Shown here: one piece after another, positions 1 to 6,650 of the stretch
Position numbering within the stretch: the stretch's first letter is position 1
How the letters are laid out: the number at the start of each line of letters is the position of its first letter
Assembly: GCA_947572405.1 (NCBI GenBank)
Contig: CANPBV010000008.1
Location: 1-24,573, forward strand
Direction: 5' to 3'
Length of the DNA stretch: 24,573 nucleotides
Source of the DNA: an uncultured Mycoplasmatota bacterium
Lineage (GTDB): Bacteria; Bacillota_I; Bacilli_A; RF39; UBA660
Made by a program: the position numbers and the translations under genes
The notes under the pieces: generated by a model
Database searches by the model: none
Told to the model about the DNA's origin: nothing
Seen by the model: only the letters and a program-made list of their open reading frames with translations

Positions 1-130
1 TCTTGCTCATTGATTTTTTCATAAAAACATGGCTATTTTCCTTTTATCTTAAGATTCCTATAACCATTTCTTCTTTTTTCCCTGTTTTTATCCTGCGATT
101 TTTTATGGCATGCCACCTTGCAAAAACTAC

Positions 131-159
131 TTGAAATAAAAAAAATTGTGTGCTAAAAT
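131..159 (+). promoter_or_regulatory. sigma-A promoter of the MATE-kinase gene
   Basis: TTGAAA (131-136), a 17-bp spacer and TAAAAT (154-159) give a good vegetative promoter. Transcription would start near 166, leaving a leader of about 100 nt before the ATG at 268. Bases 1-130 hold no gene I can support. Confidence 0.6.
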
Positions 160-202
160 GTGAAAGCATTGGTCAAATTGGAAACGCACATTACAGAGTG
201 TA

Positions 203-271
203 ATGAATAACGAACAACACATGCAAAAATACTTGTGTTTTTTTGCGCACATAAGAAGGAGGAGTATATGA
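203..271 (+). CDS. possible 22-codon leader ORF overlapping the MATE start codon
   Basis: An ATG at 203 opens a 22-codon frame (begins MNNEQHMQKY, ends IRRRSI). Its TGA at 269-271 overlaps the MATE start codon as ATGA, the classic arrangement for translational coupling. The frame runs through a hairpin-plus-T-run at 216-244 and through the MATE ribosome binding site. Only a weak GAG-like Shine-Dalgarno lies upstream. Coding peptides in leaders of drug-efflux genes are a known way to sense ribosome-targeting drugs; applying that here is inference. It could also be a chance frame. Confidence 0.3.
   Translation: MNNEQHMQKYLCFFAHIRRRSI
216..244 (+). terminator. terminator-like hairpin inside the MATE leader (candidate attenuator)
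   Basis: AACACA (216-221) pairs with TGTGTT (234-239) around a 12-nt loop, and seven T lie at 238-244. A second hairpin, CATTACA/TGTAATG with a GAG loop, sits just upstream (about 189-205). The stem is only 6 bp, so termination would be partial, but its place between promoter and start codon suggests attenuation. Confidence 0.35.
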
Positions 272-2247
272 AAAAATTAGATTTGGGAAACGAAAAAATA
301 AGCAAATTATTAAAAGCTTTTTCCATTCCATGTATTATATCTTTGGTAGTGAATGCCTTATATAATATGGTAGACCAAATTTTTATTGGATGGGGAGTAG
401 GATATTTAGGAAATGGAGCTACCAATGTGGTTTTTCCAATTACCGTTATTTGTCTTGCTTTCGCACTTATGTTTGGAGATGGAACATCTGCTTATTTAAG
501 TTTAAAACTAGGAGAAAAGAAAAAAGAAGAAGCAGAAAAGGGAGTATGGAGTGGAATTTTTTCTTCCATCATCATTTCAATTCTTTTTTGCATTTTTGTA
601 CTGATTTTCTTGCCTACTTTAATCAATTTATTTGGTTCAACTGAAAAACTACAAAACTATGCACTTGATTATGGATATGTTATCGCATTTGGAATTCCAT
701 TTATGATGATTGGAACTACTTTCAACTCTATTATAAGAGCGGATGGCTCACCAAAATATGCCATGGCTTCTATGGTAATTGGAGCAATACTAAATATTAT
801 TTTAGACCCAATTGCCATCTTTGTTTTGGATATGGGAGTAAAAGGAGCCGCCTTGGCAACCATTATCAGTCAATTTGTGACATTTATCATGAATATAACT
901 TATTTATTTAAATTTAAATCAATTGAAATGAATAAGAAGACCGTGACATTTTCGGTAGACAGTGCGAAAAGGGTATCTTTACTTGGAATTTCTTCTTTTA
1001 TAACCCAAATGTCAATTGTCATTATTATTGCAGTTCAAAATAATTTATTAAGCAAATATGGTGCGACTAGTAAGTTTGGAAGTGAAATACCAATTACAGT
1101 TCTTGGAATTGTTATGAAAATCAATCAGATTTTATCTAGTATTGTGATAGGAATAGCAGCAGGAAGCCAGCCAATTGTAGGATTTAATTATGGTGCTAGA
1201 AATTATGATAGAGTAAAGCAGACTTTAAAAATTGTATTGACGCTTAGCCTTTCGATTTCTGTCATAGCATTTTTATTATTCCAAACAATACCAGAAAAAT
1301 TAATTGGAATATTTGGTTCAGGAGATGCTTTATATAATGAATTTGCATGTTTGACATTCCGTATCTTTTTAATGCTAACCATATTTAATGGGATTCAAAT
1401 TGCATCAGGAATTTTCTTTCAAGCAATTGGAAAATCAGGAAAAGCAGCCTTGCTTAGTCTATCAAGACAAATTTTGATTTTTATTCCAGCAGCTTTCATT
1501 TTGACAAAACTATTTGGAGTTATGGGAGTTTTATATGCAGGACCAGTATCTGATGGACTGGCATTCATAATCTCAGGAACCTTATTATTCTTTGAAGTAA
1601 AGAAATTAAATGGAAAAAAGGAAGAAACTAGAAAAGAACAAATCATAGAAATGGGAAAACAAGGTCCAATTATTACAATCAATCGAGAATATGGTTCAGG
1701 TGGAAGATATGTCGGTGAGCTTCTCGCTTCTAAATTAAAGGTTCATTTATATGACAAAAACTTAATTGAAATTGTATCTAGTGAAAGTGGTTTATCAGCA
1801 ACTTACATAGAAAACCAAGAACAAAATAGAGCAGGAAATCTATTATCAGAATTAAATCGTTCATACTTTCAAAATATTAGTAATGATGATGCTCTTTTTT
1901 TAGCAGAATCAAATGCAATCAAAGAAATTTCTAAAAAAGGAAGTTGCGTCATTGTTGGAAGATGTGCAGACTATATCTTAAAAGAAGAAAAAAATGTTTT
2001 TAGAATTTTCTTATATAGTGATTTAGAAAACAAAATAAATCGAGTAACGAAATATTATGGAATTTCAAAAAATCCAGCAAAAGAAATAGAAAAAGTGAAT
2101 AAAGCAAGAGAACGACATTATGAGCATTATACAGATATGAAATGGAAAGATGCCAGTCATTATGAATTATGCTTAAATGTAGATTTACTCGGAGTAGAAA
2201 AGACAGCTGACTTGATTGTTAAGGTACTAAAGGAAAAGAAAAAATAA
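268..2247 (+). CDS. MATE-family exporter fused to a C-terminal cytidylate-kinase-like domain
   Basis: The start is the ATG at 268, 3-4 nt after the AGAAGGAGGAG ribosome binding site; an in-frame GTG at 235 lacks one. The product is 659 aa. Residues 1 to about 450 form a multi-pass membrane domain typical of MATE cation/drug antiporters, with two repeated halves and motifs such as NALYNMVDQIFIG and IIRADGSPKYAM. After a charged linker (KKLNGKKEETRKEQ), about residues 465-659 form a soluble domain starting GPIITINREYGSGGRYVGE, the signature of the cytidylate-kinase-like family (Pfam Cytidylate_kin2 type). The P-loop is GSGGR (476-480), without the usual GKT/GKS lysine, which is characteristic of this family. 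Later segments IVGRCADYIL and RVTKYYGIS match nucleotide-kinase LID and core elements. Exported substrate and kinase substrate are unknown. Family assignments are firm; a functional link between the halves is inference. Confidence 0.9.
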   Translation: MKKLDLGNEKISKLLKAFSIPCIISLVVNALYNMVDQIFIGWGVGYLGNGATNVVFPITVICLAFALMFGDGTSAYLSLKLGEKKKEEAEKGVWSGIFSSIIISILFCIFVLIFLPTLINLFGSTEKLQNYALDYGYVIAFGIPFMMIGTTFNSIIRADGSPKYAMASMVIGAILNIILDPIAIFVLDMGVKGAALATIISQFVTFIMNITYLFKFKSIEMNKKTVTFSVDSAKRVSLLGISSFITQMSIVIIIAVQNNLLSKYGATSKFGSEIPITVLGIVMKINQILSSIVIGIAAGSQPIVGFNYGARNYDRVKQTLKIVLTLSLSISVIAFLLFQTIPEKLIGIFGSGDALYNEFACLTFRIFLMLTIFNGIQIASGIFFQAIGKSGKAALLSLSRQILIFIPAAFILTKLFGVMGVLYAGPVSDGLAFIISGTLLFFEVKKLNGKKEETRKEQIIEMGKQGPIITINREYGSGGRYVGELLASKLKVHLYDKNLIEIVSSESGLSATYIENQEQNRAGNLLSELNRSYFQNISNDDALFLAESNAIKEISKKGSCVIVGRCADYILKEEKNVFRIFLYSDLENKINRVTKYYGISKNPAKEIEKVNKARERHYEHYTDMKWKDASHYELCLNVDLLGVEKTADLIVKVLKEKKK

Positions 2248-2259
2248 TTTTCTTTTTTT
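2234..2259 (+). terminator. terminator of the MATE-kinase gene
   Basis: AAAAGAAAA (2234-2242) pairs with TTTTCTTTT (2248-2256), followed by more T residues to 2259. The stem is 9 bp and AT-rich, and it overlaps the gene's last codons. Confidence 0.45.
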
Positions 2260-2309
2260 ATACTAGTTTTTTCAAATTTTTTATATTATACTTAATAGAG
2301 GTGAATGAT

Positions 2310-3551
2310 ATGAAAACATATTTGCGTGTGGTATTAGTCATCCTAACTTTATATTTAGGCGTTTCTAATGTGAAAGCAGTTGATTTTAATATCCATTCAA
2401 AAAATGCTATTTTGTATAATTTAGATGAAAATATCATATTGTATGAAAAAAGTGCTTATGAAAAAATTTCTATTGCATCCATGACAAAAATAATGACAGC
2501 AATTGTAGCGATGGAACATATCCATGATTTGGATGAGAAAATAACGTTAACAAATGAAGACTTTTATGGTTTAGAAGAAGCCAATGCTTCAGTGGCAGGG
2601 TTTGAAGCTGGACAACGTGTAACATACCGTGACTTGCTGTATGGATTATTGCTTCCATCAGGAGCAGATGCTGCACAGGCACTTACAAGAATGGTAGCAG
2701 GAGGAAGAGTAAACTTTATCAACTTAATGAATGAAAAAGCAATGGATTTAGGACTAAAAAATACACATTTTGTAAACGAAACTGGTCTTGATGAAGAAGA
2801 ACATTATTCTACGGTTGAGGAAGTAGCCATTATTTTTCAGTATGCTTTAAGAAATGAAGAATTAAAAAAGATTATGACCTCCTCTTCTTATAAGATGAGT
2901 GATAATTCATTTGTCGTTTATAATTCCATTGATAAAAATAAAAGAAGATATGGAATTGAAATGGATTATTTAGAAGGCGGAAAAACAGGAACCACTTATG
3001 ATGCTGGTTTGTGTCTTGCTTCTATTGCTACTTGGAATAATGTTCATTATATGCTTGTAACAGCTAGGGCACCTTATAAAGAAGGACCAAAAAATTTATA
3101 TGATGCCAAAACAATATATGAATATTTTATGAATCATTATGGAAATCAAAAAATCGTAGAAAAGAAAGAAAAACTACTCACTTTAAATACCTTATATACC
3201 AAAGAAGATAATGTTTCTTTTTATGCTGAGAAAACATTAGAAAAATATTTATCCAATGATTTTGAAAAGAAAGATTTAAAATATCAATATGATGGGATTA
3301 AAGTCATTACATCAAAAGAACAAGTAGGAACTAAATTGGGAACTCTCAGAATCAAATACCAAGATGAAACAGTTTATGAACAAGATATTATTTTAAGAAA
3401 AAAGCTTACCTTTGATATTGTAAAATATGTAAAAGCACATATGGAGCTTGCAATTGGAATCGTGATTATTTGTCTAATTGCAATGATATTTGTAATAAAG
3501 AAAATGAGGAGAAGAAAAAAGAATGGAAAAAAAATGGACAAGATTAGATGA
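2310..3551 (+). CDS. D-alanyl-D-alanine carboxypeptidase (peptidase S11, DacF/PBP5 type)
   Basis: The ATG at 2310 is chosen over a GTG at 2301 because AGAGGTGA (2297-2304) is then correctly spaced. The protein is 413 aa. Residues 1-23 are a signal peptide ending near VKA. The active-site SxxK is SMTK (57-60) and the KTG motif is GGKTGT (225-227 = KTG). The position of the usual SxN triad reads SGA (117-119), so asparagine is replaced by alanine. A C-terminal beta-rich region (about 275-375) precedes a transmembrane anchor, LAIGIVIICLIAMIFVI, and a very basic tail. S11 enzymes trim the terminal D-Ala of peptidoglycan stem peptides outside the membrane; several (DacB, DacF) act in sporulation. 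A transmembrane anchor here takes the place of the usual amphipathic helix. Confidence 0.9.
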   Translation: MKTYLRVVLVILTLYLGVSNVKAVDFNIHSKNAILYNLDENIILYEKSAYEKISIASMTKIMTAIVAMEHIHDLDEKITLTNEDFYGLEEANASVAGFEAGQRVTYRDLLYGLLLPSGADAAQALTRMVAGGRVNFINLMNEKAMDLGLKNTHFVNETGLDEEEHYSTVEEVAIIFQYALRNEELKKIMTSSSYKMSDNSFVVYNSIDKNKRRYGIEMDYLEGGKTGTTYDAGLCLASIATWNNVHYMLVTARAPYKEGPKNLYDAKTIYEYFMNHYGNQKIVEKKEKLLTLNTLYTKEDNVSFYAEKTLEKYLSNDFEKKDLKYQYDGIKVITSKEQVGTKLGTLRIKYQDETVYEQDIILRKKLTFDIVKYVKAHMELAIGIVIICLIAMIFVIKKMRRRKKNGKKMDKIR

Positions 3552-3608
3552 GAAAAATGAATTTTTAGGAAGCAGTAACCAACTTGCTGCGGTGGTTGCC
3601 AGTTTGAT

Positions 3609-3854
3609 ATGCTTACTAACATAAAGAGAGCAACAAGTATTTTAGAAAAAAAGCTAAAATGGTTAGAAGGCTTTTTCTTGTTAAATCAAATTACATATTT
3701 TAAAGCGTTTTCAAATCGAATGATTGAATGGTTTTTAAAAGATTATATAAAGGAAGCGAATGCAATCAGTAATTATAGTATAGAAAGTAATTTCTTGATA
3801 TATGGTAAACTGAAATTTACAAAACAACATTGTCCGAGGTCTAAGAAGTTTTAA
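3609..3854 (+). CDS. doubtful 81-codon ORF between dacF-like gene and terminator
   Basis: I do not recognise this ORF and no ribosome binding site precedes its ATG. In its favour, its stop lies inside the terminator hairpin at 3843-3866, as real gene ends often do. A separate 33-codon frame (3523-3624, starting MEKKWTRLDEK) begins inside the carboxypeptidase end and overlaps this ORF's start in another frame. Together they could be the remnant of one frameshifted gene, or simply an untranslated 3' region. Helical, lysine-rich composition gives no functional clue. Confidence 0.2.
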   Translation: MLTNIKRATSILEKKLKWLEGFFLLNQITYFKAFSNRMIEWFLKDYIKEANAISNYSIESNFLIYGKLKFTKQHCPRSKKF

Positions 3855-3866
3855 TAACTTCTTTTT
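3843..3866 (+). terminator. intrinsic terminator of the carboxypeptidase unit
   Basis: A perfect 8-bp stem, AAGAAGTT (3843-3850) with AACTTCTT (3856-3863), closes a 5-nt loop and is followed by TTT. Confidence 0.7.
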
Positions 3867-3955
3867 CAACGGATGATATCTTATCTTTTTAGAATCTTAA
3901 TCAAAAGAAAGAGTATTTTTAGTAAAATGTGTCATCCTATAAATGAGGTGACAAA

Positions 3956-4402
3956 GTGAAAAAGTGGTGTGTTTTAATTGGTATTTGTTTTTTTATTGCA
4001 ATCAGTTTTATCAATAGGGGAGAAAATTCAAAATCAGTCTTTGAAGAAACCAATATGAACGAATTCAAATTGGAAAAAATTGATGTTTCCAATACTTCTA
4101 TTACAACCAAAAATATCACCTCACTATTAAACTCTTTAACATTACATAAAGTAACTTATGAAATCCCAAAATTATATAGAAGTAAATTTTCAAATCAAAA
4201 TCCAGAATATTCTTTTCTTGGAATTTCGAATCAAAAAGGGTTAGAAGAAATTGAAAAAAAATTATCCAATGACATGAAAGCAATGGGCAATACCAAAGAA
4301 ATAGAAAAAATTGCGTTTTATGGGGTGAAGTTGCTTTCGATAGAAGTGTATGGGAGAGTGAGTAAAATAGAAGAATTGAAACAAAAATTAAAGGACTATT
4401 AA
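3956..4402 (+). CDS. unrecognised membrane-anchored protein, 148 aa
   Basis: The start is GTG at 3956, 4 nt after GAGGTGA (3945-3951). Residues 4-19 (WCVLIGICFFIAISFI) form one transmembrane segment or uncleaved signal, and the remaining ~125 residues are predicted outside the membrane, charged and with mixed alpha/beta character. A short conserved-looking end (IAFYGVKLLSIEVYGRVSKIEEL) suggests a folded C-terminal domain. A possible sigma-G-like -10, CATCCTA (3933-3939), lies upstream but its -35 match is poor; a TAAAAT at 3923-3928 is an alternative. No family is recognised and no function is proposed. Confidence 0.7.
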   Translation: MKKWCVLIGICFFIAISFINRGENSKSVFEETNMNEFKLEKIDVSNTSITTKNITSLLNSLTLHKVTYEIPKLYRSKFSNQNPEYSFLGISNQKGLEEIEKKLSNDMKAMGNTKEIEKIAFYGVKLLSIEVYGRVSKIEELKQKLKDY

Positions 4403-4414
4403 GTTCTTTTTTTT
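4391..4414 (+). terminator. terminator overlapping the end of the 148-aa protein gene
   Basis: AAGGACT (4391-4397) pairs with AGTTCTT (4402-4408; one G-U) around ATTA, followed by a run of T to 4414. Confidence 0.7.
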
Positions 4415-4422
4415 CATATACT
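4394..4422 (+). promoter_or_regulatory. candidate sigma-E-type sporulation promoter upstream of the NfeD operon
   Basis: GACTATT (4394-4400), a 14-bp spacer and CATATACT (4415-4422) match the B. subtilis sigma-E consensus (KMATATT, 14 bp, CATACAMT) at 6/7 and 7/8 positions. Nearly the same block recurs upstream of yqfC. It overlaps the preceding terminator, so the T-run supplies most of the spacer and chance cannot be excluded. Confidence 0.35.
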
Positions 4423-4434
4423 ATGATAGCCTCA

Positions 4435-4463
4435 TTGAATTTTTAGATAAAAAAGTGTATAAT
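4435..4463 (+). promoter_or_regulatory. sigma-A promoter of the NfeD-SPFH-CPBP operon
   Basis: TTGAAT (4435-4440), exactly 17 bp, then a perfect TATAAT (4458-4463). The start codon lies 18 nt beyond, so the leader is very short. Confidence 0.75.
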
Positions 4464-4480
4464 AAACTCAGGTGATGTAA

Positions 4481-4900
4481 ATGTCTTATATATGGTTAGG
4501 TGTCGTCATTTTACTAACGCTAGTAGAATGTATGACAATAGGATTGACAACAATTTGGTTTGTGATAAGTGGGATAGTTGCCTTACTAGTTTCACTTACT
4601 GTTGATAATTTTATGTTACAGTTTGGAATTTTTGTTATTTTAGGAATTTTTTTATTAATTACAACAAGACCATTATTATTAAAATTTGTAAAACCAAAAA
4701 ACGAAAAGACGAATCTTGATAGAATTATTGGTATGGAAGGAGTTGTAACTGAAAAAATAGCGAAGAATACAGTTGGCGAAGTTAAAGTAGATGGAAAGAA
4801 ATGGAGTGCTGTTAGTACAAAGAAAATAGAGAAAGACAGTATTGTTAAAATCATCTCTATTGATGGAGCGAAATTAAAAGTAGAGAAAGTGGAGGAGTAA
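4481..4900 (+). CDS. NfeD-like membrane protein
   Basis: The product is 139 aa, the size of the short NfeD class that lacks the ClpP-like protease domain. Two or three hydrophobic segments (about residues 3-70, with the family-typical ECMTIGLTTIWFVISG) are followed by a soluble OB-fold region from about 80 (IIGMEGVVTEKIAKNTVGEVKVDGKKWSA). Ribosome binding site AGGTGAT precedes the ATG. Short NfeD proteins are almost always encoded next to an SPFH/stomatin partner, as here (gap of 2 nt), and the two are thought to organise membrane microdomains. Confidence 0.9.
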   Translation: MSYIWLGVVILLTLVECMTIGLTTIWFVISGIVALLVSLTVDNFMLQFGIFVILGIFLLITTRPLLLKFVKPKNEKTNLDRIIGMEGVVTEKIAKNTVGEVKVDGKKWSAVSTKKIEKDSIVKIISIDGAKLKVEKVEE

Positions 4901-4902
4901 AT

Positions 4903-5793
4903 ATGGAATTTTTAATTGTTATTTTAATACTTGCTATTGTTCTAATTGTGCCAAATGTGAAAATTGTGCCACAAGCAAAAACCTATGTCATTGAAAGAGT
5001 GGGTTCCTATTATACAACATGGAAAAATGGCTTACATTTTAAACTGCCTTTTTTAGATAGGGTAGCCAATCAAGTTATTTTAAAAGAAATTGTAAAAGAT
5101 TTTGACCCACAACCTGTTATTACAAAAGATAATGTAACAATGCAAATTGATACCGTTGTATATTTTCAAATTACAGATGCCAAATTATATACTTATGGAG
5201 TAGAAAATCCAATCAGTGCGATTGAAAATTTAACAGCAACAACATTGCGTAATATTATTGGAGAACTAGAATTAGATCAAACTTTGACATCTAGAGACAT
5301 TATCAATTCTAAAATGCGTTCGATTTTAGATGAAGCAACAGATCCTTGGGGAATTAAAGTAAACCGTGTTGAAGTGAAAAATATCATTCCACCAAGAGAT
5401 ATTCAAGAAGCAATGGAAAAACAAATGAGAGCAGAGCGTGAAAGAAGAGAGAAAATTCTTCAAGCAGAAGGAGAAAAAAAATCTAGTATCTTAATCGCAG
5501 AGGGAGAAAAAGAAAGTGCAATTTTAAGAGCTGAAGCAGATAAAGAATCAAAAATCAAAAAAGCAGAGGGAGAAGCAGAAGCGATTATCAAATTAAAAAC
5601 AGCAGAAGCAGAAGGAATTCGTTTACTGAAAGAAGCTAAGGCAGATTCTTCCGTATTAACATTAAAGAGTTTCGAAGCATTACAAAACGTGGCAAATGGT
5701 CAAGCAACAAAAATTATTGTTCCATCAGAACTACAAAATGTAGCAACCATAGGAACAACTATCAGTGAAATGTTAAAAGAAAAAAACAAATAA
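4903..5793 (+). CDS. SPFH/Band 7 protein (stomatin/QmcA-like)
   Basis: The 296-aa protein has an N-terminal membrane hairpin (residues 2-18, FLIVILILAIVLIVPNV) and then the SPFH domain (about 20-190; VPQAKTYVIERVGSYYTTW, NVTMQIDTVVYFQIT, WGIKVNRVEVKNIIPP). A long Ala/Glu-rich coiled coil follows (about 175-265, repeated AEGEKES and AEADKES units), typical of paraslipin/QmcA proteins. Ribosome binding site GTGGAGGAG is 5 nt upstream. It sits between NfeD and a CPBP protease with 2-nt gap and 1-nt overlap, so all three are co-transcribed. Expected to oligomerise on the cytoplasmic membrane face; specific clients unknown. Confidence 0.93.
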   Translation: MEFLIVILILAIVLIVPNVKIVPQAKTYVIERVGSYYTTWKNGLHFKLPFLDRVANQVILKEIVKDFDPQPVITKDNVTMQIDTVVYFQITDAKLYTYGVENPISAIENLTATTLRNIIGELELDQTLTSRDIINSKMRSILDEATDPWGIKVNRVEVKNIIPPRDIQEAMEKQMRAERERREKILQAEGEKKSSILIAEGEKESAILRAEADKESKIKKAEGEAEAIIKLKTAEAEGIRLLKEAKADSSVLTLKSFEALQNVANGQATKIIVPSELQNVATIGTTISEMLKEKNK

Positions 5794-6551
5794 TGAAAAA
5801 ATTATTTCATATAATTGGCTTACCATTCTTATTTGCTGTAAGCCAATTTTTCTTGACCGTTATTGCGACAATTATTTTTTTATTAACTAGTAATCAAACG
5901 AATTTAGAAACATGGATAGGAACCGAAGATTATGTGAATTCTTTGGCACGCTTTTTTTCTAACTATAGTGTGATCTTGGTAGTCATTTCCTTTTTTATAT
6001 TTTTTCCAATTTTCTATAAAAAACATCACAAAGAAATCAAGGAAAAAAAGAAATTAACAATTTTTGATTGTTTATTTTTGATAATATTAGGGCTTTCTTT
6101 TAGTCTTCTTTATAATGCCATATTAGGAAATTTAAATTCTATTTTTTCGTTTCCAAACTCATTTGATGGAAGTATAAATCTGATTTCTACGATTATAAGC
6201 ACTGTTTTATTAGGCCCTATTTTAGAGGAGTATCTTTTTCGAGGTATTGTCTACAATCGACTTCAAAAATATTATTCAGTGATGAAATCTTTATTATTAA
6301 CAGGGATTATATTCGCGTTTTCTCATACCGATATTTTTGGAATCCTATACGCGTTTATTTTTAATTTTATACTTATTTTTGTCTATGAAAAATACAATTT
6401 AAAAGCTTCTATTATGGTTCATGTGAGCGCGAATATGGCAAGTATCATATTTACAATGTTTATTTATCAAGATTTCTTATTAACTGAATTAACACTTATG
6501 ATTTCTAGTCTTTTATTGATAGGTTCTTATATGACACTAAAAGAAAAATGA
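5793..6551 (+). CDS. CPBP-family intramembrane metalloprotease
   Basis: The product is 252 aa with about eight hydrophobic segments. The CPBP/Abi motifs are complete: EEYLFRG (E145, E146, R150), FAFSHTD (H178) and HVSAN (H210, N214), the glutamates and histidines forming the membrane-embedded metal site of the Rce1-like fold. Its ATG overlaps the SPFH stop by one base (TAATG), so translation is likely coupled. Family members process membrane proteins, prenylated proteins or peptides, often bacteriocin-related; the substrate here is unknown. Operon position suggests membrane-protein quality control with NfeD/SPFH, which is inference. Confidence 0.88.
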   Translation: MKKLFHIIGLPFLFAVSQFFLTVIATIIFLLTSNQTNLETWIGTEDYVNSLARFFSNYSVILVVISFFIFFPIFYKKHHKEIKEKKKLTIFDCLFLIILGLSFSLLYNAILGNLNSIFSFPNSFDGSINLISTIISTVLLGPILEEYLFRGIVYNRLQKYYSVMKSLLLTGIIFAFSHTDIFGILYAFIFNFILIFVYEKYNLKASIMVHVSANMASIIFTMFIYQDFLLTELTLMISSLLLIGSYMTLKEK

Positions 6552-6591
6552 AGTTTATAAAATGTTACAATTTTACAATTTTATAAACTTC
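6550..6591 (+). repeat. 14-bp perfect inverted repeat between CPBP and ATPase genes
   Basis: The arm at 6550-6563 (GAAGTTTATAAAAT) is exactly complementary to 6578-6591, with a 14-nt spacer. It overlaps the CPBP stop codon and lies 12 bp before the -35 of the ATPase promoter. No strong T-run follows on either strand, so it is either a weak bidirectional terminator or an operator. Confidence 0.75.
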
Positions 6592-6602
6592 AATTTATGA
6601 AA

Positions 6603-6631
6603 TTGACATTTAAAAAAACAAATGTTATACT
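6603..6631 (+). promoter_or_regulatory. sigma-A promoter of the AAA_14 ATPase
   Basis: Perfect TTGACA (6603-6608), 17 bp, TATACT (6626-6631). Its position excludes the upstream in-frame ATG at 6597 as the real start, since that codon precedes the -35. Confidence 0.8.
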
Positions 6632-6650
6632 TTTTTTAGGAGGAATAATC

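Noticed and set aside
1..120. Possible minus-strand gene start at 22 (MKKSMSK) running off the left edge
   Set aside because: Only seven codons are inside the window and the nearest AAGGA is about 19 nt away; too little to support a call.
3933..3939. CATCCTA as a sigma-G -10 element upstream of the 148-aa gene
   Set aside because: The -35 at the required 17-18 bp (GAGTA) matches only 3 of 5 positions and a sigma-A-like TAAAAT overlaps the region.
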